5,573 bases of DNA from Alphaproteobacteria bacterium (lineage in GTDB: Bacteria; Pseudomonadota; Alphaproteobacteria; Micropepsales; Micropepsaceae): the NCBI GenBank assembly GCA_025935155.1, contig JAICVV010000158.1:1-5573 (forward strand), in the 5' to 3' direction. The first letter of the stretch is position 1. Every line of letters starts with the position of its first letter. The notes under the pieces were generated by a model. The model did not search any database. It worked only from the letters and a program-made list of their open reading frames with translations, and was not told where the DNA came from. The position numbers were made by a program, and so were the translations under genes. Shown piece by piece: positions 1 to 5,278 of the stretch.

Positions 1-182
1 GGCGACGGAAGCGGCAGGGCAAGCCCCACCGGGAGCAAGACCAAATAGGGATGGCACGTGATCTGCTTTCGGATCGCCGTCCGGGTGGGTCGCGCGAGGT
101 GCGCAGCAATGCGCATCCCAGAGGAATGGCCATCTATCCGCACAAGCGGTGGACAGAACCCGGCTTACAGGCCATCTGACAC
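1..182 (+). ncRNA. rnpB: RNase P RNA (catalytic M1-type RNA), 3' half, cut by the left window edge
   Basis: This is the RNA subunit of ribonuclease P, which removes 5' leaders from tRNA precursors. I recognise it by the order of conserved blocks seen in the E. coli M1 RNA 3' half. There is a GGAGCAAGACCAAATAGGG block at 32-50. A hairpin matching P16/P17 follows (GGA 49-51 with TCC 80-82, GGC 53-55 with GCC 76-78, GATC 60-63 with GATC 72-75). Next is CCGGGTGGG at 81-89, whose GGT at 84-86 matches the L15 element that pairs with the tRNA CCA end. Then come the AGAGGAATGGCC block (120-131) and the terminal ACAGAACCCGGCTTA block (153-167), the 3' strand of P4 and its flank. The 5' half, including the other P4 strand, lies outside the window. 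The mature 3' end is estimated from the M1 spacing after GGCTTA and may be a few bases off. Short open frames across this stretch are not genes. Confidence 0.93.
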
Positions 183-241
183 TTGCCGCCGGCAGCTCCT
201 GCTCGCTGCTTGCAGGCGTGCAAACCGGGGCGCGAAGGCCG

Positions 242-270
242 TGGTCAAAAGCCGTGTTGCGGCATAGTAT
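242..270 (+). promoter_or_regulatory. Candidate sigma-70-type promoter for the exported repeat protein
   Basis: TGGTCA (242-247) and TAGTAT (265-270) each match four of six consensus bases and are separated by an ideal 17-base spacer. Transcription would begin near 277, leaving a leader of about 40 bases. This is a consensus match only. In GC-rich genomes such matches also arise by chance, and the gene could instead be read from upstream. Confidence 0.3.
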
Positions 271-283
271 CCCCTCATCGTGC

Positions 284-299
284 TGGAGCCTCCGCTCCA
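284..299 (+). other. Perfect 6-bp hairpin in the 5' leader of the repeat-protein gene
   Basis: TGGAGC (284-289) and GCTCCA (294-299) are perfect inverted repeats around a 4-base loop. They end 7 bases before the purine-rich ribosome binding site GGGGGA (307-312). No T-run follows, so it is not an intrinsic terminator. It could stabilise the mRNA or tune ribosome access; that role is inference. Confidence 0.35.
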
Positions 300-317
300 C
301 TCACTTGGGGGATTATC

Positions 318-1334
318 ATGCGAACGAAATCGGCGATTCGGCAGAGTACTGTCTCTTGCGGATTTGCGCTTGGCGCCTTCGCCTGCGCCGCCGTCGCGAA
401 TTATCCCGTGCAAGCAGGAACGATTACGTTCGATCCGCCAGGTTCGATCAATACGATCGCTACCGGAATCAATGCCGGCGGATGGATATCCGGCTACTAT
501 GAGGACAACGCGCAGGCCACTCACGGCATTCTGCGCGCGCGCGACGGAACGATCACGGCGTTCGATGTCGAAGGCGCGGACTGCGGAACGTACGCGGCCG
601 CCATCAACAGGAAGAACACGGTTGCCGGTTATTATCTGGATTCCTCCTGCCAGGCTCACGGCTTTCTGAGGGCAGCGGACGGAACTGTCTCGGCCTTCGA
701 TGTCCCCGGATCGACGGGCACCAGCCCAACCGGGATAAACGGCAAGGGAACGATCGCCGGCTCGTATTTCGGGGACGACGGCGCGCCCCACGGCTTTGTA
801 CGCAAGCCGCACGGCAAATTCTCGACGTTCGACCCTCCGGGATCGATTGAAACGGATCCTTCAGGCATTAATCAGGCAGGTGCCGTGGCCGGCACCTGGT
901 CCGATTCCAACTATGTCGTCCATGGGTTCATCCGCTCGCCAGACGGCACTATCGCAACGTTCGATCCTCCCGGGTCGGCTGGCACGGCCGCCAGCTGCAT
1001 CGACGATCTTGGCGATGTCGTCGGCTATTATGTGGATGCAAACATTGTGCAGCACGGGTATCTACGCGCTGCCGATGGCACGTTCACAACCTTCGACCCG
1101 CGTAAATCCCAGGGCACGGTCCCGCGCAGCATCAACAACAACGGAGTTATCGCGGGTCTCTTCACCATAGACAGCACGCGCGGCTTTGTGCGTAACGCGG
1201 ATGGGACATTCACGAAGTTCAACCCTAAGGGATCCGAAGGAACGGTCCCCAGCGCAATCAACGATGACGGCAAGATTGCCGGATCGTACTTCGACGCTGC
1301 TTTTCAGAAGCACGGATTTTTGCGAACCCCTTAG
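318..1334 (+). CDS. Exported seven-repeat protein, HAF-repeat type, function unknown
   Basis: The product is 338 residues, and almost all of it after the leader is repeat. Residues 1-33 look like a Sec signal peptide: a basic start (MRTK), a hydrophobic Ala/Gly/Phe core, and possible cleavage after AVA or VQA. Seven tandem units follow, at about 34-76, 77-121, 122-165, 166-209, 210-253, 254-295 and 296-338. The shared pattern is DGT-x-x-x-FDPPGS-x-GT-x-P-x-GIN-x-x-G-x-IAG-x-Y-x-D, ending in HGFLR. It resembles the 'extracellular repeat, HAF family' proteins, whose function is not established. Short strand-like repeats in this number suggest a beta-propeller (inference). Unit 6 is two residues short and lacks the His before GF. 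Unit 2 has the only close cysteine pair (Cys89, Cys111). I chose ATG 318 because GGGGGA (307-312) precedes it by five bases and the signal peptide begins there; the in-frame ATG at 183 would add an unlikely N-terminus. The 3' end overlaps the convergent rhodanese gene by four bases. Confidence 0.88.
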   Translation: MRTKSAIRQSTVSCGFALGAFACAAVANYPVQAGTITFDPPGSINTIATGINAGGWISGYYEDNAQATHGILRARDGTITAFDVEGADCGTYAAAINRKNTVAGYYLDSSCQAHGFLRAADGTVSAFDVPGSTGTSPTGINGKGTIAGSYFGDDGAPHGFVRKPHGKFSTFDPPGSIETDPSGINQAGAVAGTWSDSNYVVHGFIRSPDGTIATFDPPGSAGTAASCIDDLGDVVGYYVDANIVQHGYLRAADGTFTTFDPRKSQGTVPRSINNNGVIAGLFTIDSTRGFVRNADGTFTKFNPKGSEGTVPSAINDDGKIAGSYFDAAFQKHGFLRTP

Positions 1335-1699
1335 GATTCTGCGCGGGCGCTTTCGACCGGGCGGCCCTCCGCACGCCAGCGCATCATTCCGCCGGGAAGG
1401 TTTGCAACCTTCTTGAATCCGGCCTCGCGCAACATTTGCGTTGCTTGCGCCGAGCGGGCACCCGAGCGGCATACGGCCACGATGGGTTTTACTCCCGATA
1501 CCTCATTCGCCCGGCCGGGCAATTGCCCTAACGGAATAAGCACGGCACCTGGAATACGCCCAAGCGGCCCTTCCCACTCCGAAGGCTCGCGCACATCGAG
1601 CACAGTCACGGAATGCAGGTTTTCTTCCACCCAGGCCGGATCGATCTCCCAGATTCCTGCAGTCGTGCAGGACAAGGGCGCCCATTGGGGATCGCGCAT
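1331..1699 (-). CDS. Single-domain rhodanese (sulfurtransferase)
   Basis: The product is 122 residues, the size of a single rhodanese domain, with no signal peptide, so it should be cytoplasmic. Rhodaneses move sulfane sulfur through a cysteine persulfide, typically between thiosulfate, glutathione persulfide, cyanide or protein acceptors. The LDVREPSEWE motif is at residues 34-43. The active-site loop CRSGARS is at 77-83, with Cys77 as the catalytic residue. The C-terminal GG-x-x-x-W signature is at 103-108. The start at 1699 is supported by a minus-strand GGAG (1705-1708) five bases upstream; the open frame runs further upstream but only antiphase to the neighbouring gene. It lies 8 bases downstream of the persulfide dioxygenase gene, suggesting one transcript and a shared substrate, glutathione persulfide. 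The exact physiological donor and acceptor cannot be read from sequence. Confidence 0.92.
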   Translation of the reverse strand: MRDPQWAPLSCTTAGIWEIDPAWVEENLHSVTVLDVREPSEWEGPLGRIPGAVLIPLGQLPGRANEVSGVKPIVAVCRSGARSAQATQMLREAGFKKVANLPGGMMRWRAEGRPVESARAES

Positions 1700-1711
1700 T
1701 ACTTCTCCTAA
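1700..1711 (-). promoter_or_regulatory. Ribosome binding site fixing the rhodanese start
   Basis: On the minus strand TAGGAGAAGTA directly precedes ATG 1699-1697. The GGAG core sits five bases from the ATG and overlaps the upstream gene's TAG stop (1710-1708) by one base, as expected in a compact operon with reinitiation or coupled translation. Confidence 0.7.
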
Positions 1712-2400
1712 CCGGCCGTGCGGCCGCATCGCAGATTGGCGGGGACGGCAATATCGATCTTTTTCGGATACGCCAGTTTCAGATTCGCCATGCATTCGGC
1801 GAAATCCTGTTCGCTGCGCGCGAGCCCGAGCCGGGGATTGTGCGCCTTCTCTTCGCGCACGCTTGTCGCGGTGAAGCCGCGATAATCGTGCCCGGGATAG
1901 AGCAGGCACGTATCCGGCAGGCTGAAAATCTTTTCGCGCACCGACTCGTACAAGTGGGCTGAGCTGCCATCCTGAAAATCGGTCCGTCCGCAGCCACGGA
2001 TGAGCACGCAATCGCCGGTGAACGCTATGCTGCGATCGTCCAGTACATAGGTGAGGCAACTTGCAGTGTGGCCGGGCGTGGAGCGCACCTCCACAAAGCG
2101 GCTTCCGAATTGGATGCTGTCACCGTCGTGCAGCGCGCGATCTGCTCCTGCGGCCTGCGCGGCTGCGCTGAGCGCAATCCGGCTGCCGAGCCGCTCCTTC
2201 AAAGCCCATCCGCCGGTGATGTGATCGGCGTGAACATGGGTTTCGAGAGTCCACAAGAGCATCAGTCCCAGCTCACCAATCAGCACGGCGTCCCGGTCTG
2301 CTTGCTCCAGCACCGGATCGATCAGTACGGCCTCTCCGCTGTCGGCCAGCAGATAGGTGTAGGTGGACGATGCCGGATCGAACAGCTGCCGGAATATCAT
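1708..2400 (-). CDS. ETHE1-type persulfide dioxygenase (metallo-beta-lactamase fold, mononuclear iron)
   Basis: The product is 230 residues and probably cytoplasmic. ETHE1-family enzymes oxidise glutathione persulfide with O2 to sulfite, a step in hydrogen sulfide removal. The motifs are THVHADH (54-60), STPGHT (107-112), [16 protein letters not shown] (128-143), LYPGHDY (167-173) and the near-C-terminal VPANLRCG (219-226). Relative to human ETHE1, a constant offset of 24 places His55, His111 and Asp130 on the iron ligands His79, His135 and Asp154, and Arg139 on Arg163, which is mutated in ethylmalonic encephalopathy. Cys225 corresponds to the reactive Cys247. The GRTDFQ block and the single iron-site pattern separate it from glyoxalase II. 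ATG 2400 is chosen because the family N-terminus (IFRQLFD) begins right there; a modest GAGG lies four bases upstream. It leads a two-gene operon with the rhodanese and diverges from uvrC. A bacterial name such as pdo or blh would be defensible, but I leave the symbol empty. Confidence 0.93.
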   Translation of the reverse strand: MIFRQLFDPASSTYTYLLADSGEAVLIDPVLEQADRDAVLIGELGLMLLWTLETHVHADHITGGWALKERLGSRIALSAAAQAAGADRALHDGDSIQFGSRFVEVRSTPGHTASCLTYVLDDRSIAFTGDCVLIRGCGRTDFQDGSSAHLYESVREKIFSLPDTCLLYPGHDYRGFTATSVREEKAHNPRLGLARSEQDFAECMANLKLAYPKKIDIAVPANLRCGRTAG

Positions 2401-2461
2401 GGGCCCTCGCGGAAATTCGTGCGCTTTGCCGCGCGCAAACGGCGCTATTATATCCCAACCG
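2401..2461. promoter_or_regulatory. Divergent promoter region between the persulfide dioxygenase operon and the uvrC operon
   Basis: This 61-base region is the only space for promoters of both operons. An AT-rich island lies at 2446-2453. On the minus strand it reads a perfect TATAAT (2452-2447), which would start transcription near 2440 and leave a leader of about 40 bases for the dioxygenase gene; the matching -35 would fall inside uvrC codons and looks poor. On the plus strand the same island offers TATATC (2449-2454), 17 bases after TTGCCG (2426-2431), each four of six matches. That would start uvrC mRNA at about 2461, right at its ATG. A perfect inverted repeat TTTGC-N5-GCAAA (2425-2439) lies in the middle and could be an operator. 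All of these are pattern matches without experimental support. Confidence 0.5.
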
Positions 2462-4336
2462 ATGGATTACAGCACCACAGCAGCGGAAGCCCTGAAAGGG
2501 CCTGCCCGCATTGCAGCCTATGTGAAGTCTCTGCCGGATGCGCCGGGCGTGTACCGCATGCTCGATACAAAGGGCGCGGTCCTTTACGTCGGCAAGGCCA
2601 AAAGCCTGAAGAAGCGGGTGGCGGCCTATGCCAAGAGCGGCGGCCACACCGACCGTATCGCCCGCATGGTGGCGGAAACAGCGGAGATGCTGTTCGTCAC
2701 CACGGCATCGGAAGTCGAGGCCCTGCTGCTCGAATCCAACCTCATCAAGCGATTGAAGCCGCGCTACAATGTCTCCTACCGCGACGACAAATCCTTCCCC
2801 AACATTCTGCTGCGGCAGGATCACGAATTCCCGCAGCTGCTGAAGCATCGCGGCGCCAAAAGCACCAAGGGAATTTATTTTGGGCCCTTCGCCAGCGCTG
2901 GCGCTGTCAGTCGCACGCTCAACACCCTGCAGCGCGCGTTCCTGCTGCGCTCCTGTTCCGATTCCGTATTTGCATCGCGCACGCGGCCGTGCCTGCTGCA
3001 TCAGATCAAGCGCTGCAGTGCGCCCTGCACGGCGCGCATCGACAAGGATTCCTACGCCGAGCTGGTGCGCGAAGCCGAGCTGTTCCTCACCGGCAAAAGC
3101 CGCGCGGTACAGGCGCTGCTGGCGAAGGATATGACGGAAGCGTCCGAAGCGCTCGATTTCGAACGCGCCGCCCGTTATCGCGACCGCATCCGCGCGATGA
3201 GCCATATCCAGCTGCATCAGGGAATCAACCCCGCCACCTTTGCGGAGGCGGATCTGTTCGCGGCGTTCGGTGAAGGTGGCGAAACCTGCATCCAGGTGTT
3301 CTTCTTTCGCGCGGGACAGAACTGGGGCAATCGTCCCTACTTCCCGAAGCATGATCGCGAATTGTCACTGGAGGAGGTGCTGGAGTCGTTTGTCGGCCAG
3401 TTCTACGACGAACGTGAAGCGCCCAAGCTGATCCTGCTGTCGCACGCCATACCGAACCGGGAACTTCTGGCGGAAGCGCTGTCGGTGCGGGAGGACTATA
3501 AGGTCGAAATTGCGGTGCCGCAGCGCGGCGAAAAACGCGACATCCTGCAGATGGCGTTGCAAAACGCCCGTGAACAACTGGCCCGCCGCATGGCGGAGAA
3601 CTCCGCTCAACGCGAATTGCTGGAAGGTGTGGCGGAGTTGTTTGGGCTCGAGGCCCCACCGCGCCGCATCGAGGTGTACGACAACTCGCACATCCAGGGC
3701 ACGAACGCGCTGGGCGCCATGATCGTCTCCGGCCCGAACGGCTTCGAAAAAGGCGAGTACCGCAAGTTCAACATACGCTCGACCGAGCTCACGCCTGGCG
3801 ACGACTACGCCATGATGCGCGAAGTGCTGACGCGCCGCTTCTCGCGCCTCATCAAGGAGAACGAGGCGGACGAAGCCAAAGCCAAGTGGCCCAATCTTGT
3901 GCTGATCGATGGCGGCCCGGGACAACTGGCCGTGGCGTGCCAGGTGTTCGCCGATCTGGGGGTGGAAGATGTGATGGTGGTGGGCATCTCCAAGGGACCG
4001 GAGCGGGATGCCGGCCGCGAGCACTTCTACTTACCCAGCCGCGAGCCGTTCCGGCTCGATCCCAAAAGCCCCGTACTCTACTTTTTGCAAAGATTGCGTG
4101 ACGAGGCACACCGTTTCGCCATCGGCAGCCATCGCAAGCGCCGCTCGAAAGCGCTCGGTGCCAATCCGTTGGACGAGATCGGGGGCGTGGGCTCTTCGCG
4201 CAAACGCGCTCTTTTGCAACATTTCGGCTCCGCCAAGGCGGTATCGGCAGCCAGCCTGGTGGACCTCGAAGCAGTGAGTGGCGTCAGCAGCGCGCTCGCG
4301 AAAAAGATTTACGATTTCTTTCATGCCAACGGGTGA
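2462..4336 (+). CDS. uvrC: UvrABC excinuclease subunit C
   Basis: UvrC makes both incisions around a lesion in nucleotide excision repair, acting in the cytoplasm after UvrA/UvrB have marked the damage. The product is 624 residues, normal for the family. In order: the GIY-YIG nuclease (GVY 29-31, YVG 42-44, Arg52, Glu86) for the 3' cut; four cysteines (165, 177, 185, 189) matching the E. coli [4Fe4S] ligands; a UVR motif at about 211-246 that binds UvrB; the RNase H-like nuclease with Asp407 (VYDNSH), GDDYAM (446-451), Asp483 (LIDGGPGQL) and His550 (DEAHRF) for the 5' cut; and two helix-hairpin-helix motifs at about 568-620 for DNA binding. ATG 2462 is chosen because family similarity starts just after it, whereas the in-frame ATGs at 2363 and 2399 would run into the divergent gene. 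No Shine-Dalgarno precedes it, so the mRNA may be leaderless or nearly so. All key residues are present. It leads the operon with pgsA, moaD and moaE. Confidence 0.98.
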   Translation: MDYSTTAAEALKGPARIAAYVKSLPDAPGVYRMLDTKGAVLYVGKAKSLKKRVAAYAKSGGHTDRIARMVAETAEMLFVTTASEVEALLLESNLIKRLKPRYNVSYRDDKSFPNILLRQDHEFPQLLKHRGAKSTKGIYFGPFASAGAVSRTLNTLQRAFLLRSCSDSVFASRTRPCLLHQIKRCSAPCTARIDKDSYAELVREAELFLTGKSRAVQALLAKDMTEASEALDFERAARYRDRIRAMSHIQLHQGINPATFAEADLFAAFGEGGETCIQVFFFRAGQNWGNRPYFPKHDRELSLEEVLESFVGQFYDEREAPKLILLSHAIPNRELLAEALSVREDYKVEIAVPQRGEKRDILQMALQNAREQLARRMAENSAQRELLEGVAELFGLEAPPRRIEVYDNSHIQGTNALGAMIVSGPNGFEKGEYRKFNIRSTELTPGDDYAMMREVLTRRFSRLIKENEADEAKAKWPNLVLIDGGPGQLAVACQVFADLGVEDVMVVGISKGPERDAGREHFYLPSREPFRLDPKSPVLYFLQRLRDEAHRFAIGSHRKRRSKALGANPLDEIGGVGSSRKRALLQHFGSAKAVSAASLVDLEAVSGVSSALAKKIYDFFHANG

Positions 4337-4358
4337 AATGGAGTGCTAAGGTACACCC

Positions 4359-5030
4359 ATGCTCAGCCTGCCCAACATCATCACAATTTCGCGCATTTTG
4401 CTTGTGCCGGTGTTCGCGGTGCTGTTCGCCGTACCTGGCGCGCCGGCGCGCATCGCCGCTTTCGTGATCTTCTGCATCGCGGGCGCGACCGATGCTCTGG
4501 ACGGGCTTGCGGCGCGTAAGCTGAACGCGGGGTCCGATTTTGGGCGCATGCTGGACCCGATCGCCGATAAAATTCTTGTCGCCGTGGCGTTGATGATGCT
4601 GATTTCGGAGGGCAACTTCCAACAGCTGACACTCGATTTCTCGCACGGCCTTCGCAGCCTGCTGAAACTGGTACCGGCGCTGGTGATCTTGTCTCGCGAG
4701 ATTCTGGTGTCGGGCTTGCGGGAGTTTCTGGCCGGCGCAGCGGTGAGCGTCCCGGTCACACGCGTGGCCAAAACAAAGACCACCATCCAGATCGTTGCCA
4801 TTGGGGCGATGATCCTCGATCCGCTGGCGTGGCGCTGGCTGCCGGAGAATGTGGCGACCAGCTACAGTCTTATTGCCTATGTCGGCCTCTGGGTGGCGGC
4901 GGCACTGACTGTCGGGACGGGTTACGCGTATTTCCGGGCTGGGCTCCGGCATCTGCATCCCCGCGCTGCACGGGCACGGCAGCGGCGTGCCGAACTACAT
5001 TCGCGCCGGCATGCCGGAGAAGCGGTGTGA
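4359..5030 (+). CDS. pgsA: CDP-diacylglycerol-glycerol-3-phosphate 3-phosphatidyltransferase
   Basis: PgsA is an inner-membrane enzyme that joins CDP-diacylglycerol and glycerol-3-phosphate to give phosphatidylglycerophosphate and CMP, the committed step to phosphatidylglycerol and cardiolipin. The CDP-alcohol phosphotransferase signature is complete: Asp45, Asp48, Gly49, Ala52, Arg53, Gly62, Asp66 and Asp70 with exact spacing. The N-terminal LPNIITISRILLVP and the SREILVSGLREFLAG block are typical of PgsA and argue against other enzymes of this superfamily. About six hydrophobic segments are visible. At 223 residues it is longer than most PgsA proteins. The extra length is mainly an Arg/His-rich tail (about 197-223) and a modest insertion around residues 86-99. 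The start is supported by TAAGG (4347-4351), seven bases upstream of ATG, and it lies 22 bases after the uvrC stop. Its TGA overlaps the moaD start. Confidence 0.96.
   Translation: MLSLPNIITISRILLVPVFAVLFAVPGAPARIAAFVIFCIAGATDALDGLAARKLNAGSDFGRMLDPIADKILVAVALMMLISEGNFQQLTLDFSHGLRSLLKLVPALVILSREILVSGLREFLAGAAVSVPVTRVAKTKTTIQIVAIGAMILDPLAWRWLPENVATSYSLIAYVGLWVAAALTVGTGYAYFRAGLRHLHPRAARARQRRAELHSRRHAGEAV
5016..5026 (+). promoter_or_regulatory. Ribosome binding site fixing the GTG start of moaD
   Basis: GGAGA (5016-5020) lies six bases before GTG 5027 and inside the last codons of pgsA. It supports the GTG start. The in-frame ATG at 4829, deep inside pgsA, has no such support and would give a non-MoaD N-terminus. 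Confidence 0.7.
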
Positions 5031-5278
5031 CGCTCCTCTACTTCGCATGGGTCCGGCAGAAGCTGGGGACAGGCGAAGAACACATCGATCTGCCGCCGGA
5101 TGTACACAGCCTTTCCGAACTCGCGACCTTCTTGCGCCAGCGCGGCGGCGCGTTCGCAGAGGTGTTTGCCGTGACTGGCGGCCTTCGTGCAGCCGTCAAT
5201 CAGGAACACGCAAAGTGGGAGTCTGCTGTCGCTGCCGACGATGAAGTCGCGTTTTTTCCACCGGTGACGGGCGGATGA
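5027..5278 (+). CDS. moaD: Molybdopterin synthase small subunit (sulfur carrier) MoaD
   Basis: MoaD is the ubiquitin-like sulfur carrier of molybdenum cofactor synthesis. Its C-terminal glycine is adenylated by MoeB, converted to a thiocarboxylate, and inserted into the MoaE active site, where its sulfur goes into precursor Z (cPMP) to form the dithiolene of molybdopterin. The product is 83 residues, the usual size. It starts with the strand LLYFAWVRQKLG, has the internal AVNQE segment (56-60) and DDEVAFFPPVTGG (71-83), and ends precisely in the required Gly82-Gly83. It begins with GTG, whose last two bases are shared with the pgsA stop (GTGA, 5027-5030), and a good Shine-Dalgarno precedes it. 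Its own TGA overlaps the moaE ATG, so the two subunits are probably made in a coupled way. A ThiS-like carrier is less likely given the moaE neighbour. Confidence 0.95.
   Translation: MTLLYFAWVRQKLGTGEEHIDLPPDVHSLSELATFLRQRGGAFAEVFAVTGGLRAAVNQEHAKWESAVAADDEVAFFPPVTGG

Larger units (their letters stand above)
183..317. other. Spacer between rnpB and the repeat-protein gene
   Basis: This 135-base intergenic stretch follows the estimated 3' end of RNase P RNA. Just after rnpB there are two mutually exclusive small GC-rich hairpins: GCAGC 192-196 with GCTGC 205-209, and CCTGC 198-202 with GCAGG 212-216. Neither is followed by a T-run, so I do not call an intrinsic terminator. The right part holds a weak promoter candidate (242-270), a perfect 6-bp hairpin (284-299) and the ribosome binding site of the next gene. 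No coding sequence is supported here. Confidence 0.6.

Noticed and set aside
192..217. Hairpins after rnpB as a Rho-independent terminator
   Set aside because: The stems are only 5 bp, compete with each other and are not followed by a T-run.
58..267. Short plus-strand open frame of 69 codons near the left edge
   Set aside because: It lies across the RNase P RNA blocks, has no ribosome binding site or recognisable product, and is best seen as chance.
183..317. Possible 45-residue N-terminal extension of the repeat protein from ATG 183
   Set aside because: The extension would start at the end of the RNase P RNA, has no good ribosome binding site and would bury the signal peptide inside the protein.
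165..812. Minus-strand open frame of 215 codons opposite rnpB and the repeat-protein gene
   Set aside because: It is antisense to a gene with a clear signal peptide and repeats; its Arg-rich composition is typical of a shadow frame in GC-rich DNA.
434..1334. Recurring short DNA patterns such as TTCGATCC and GGAACG as a CRISPR-like or mobile repeat array
   Set aside because: They are in frame, degenerate, and follow the protein repeat unit of about 132 bases; they reflect the coding repeats, not an array of identical repeats with unique spacers.
1700..2059. Upstream extension of the rhodanese frame, suggesting a dioxygenase-rhodanese fusion or longer protein
   Set aside because: The frame is open but out of phase with the dioxygenase, which has its own TAG at 1710-1708; the extension has no rhodanese-like sequence and the real start has a strong ribosome binding site.
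2068..3273. Long plus-strand open frame of 401 codons
   Set aside because: It runs antisense to the dioxygenase and then out of frame with uvrC; both of those have complete, recognisable motifs.
2273..3352. Long minus-strand open frame of 359 codons opposite uvrC
   Set aside because: Its start-side half is antisense to conserved UvrC domains and its C-terminal part is out of frame with the dioxygenase; it shows no recognisable motif.
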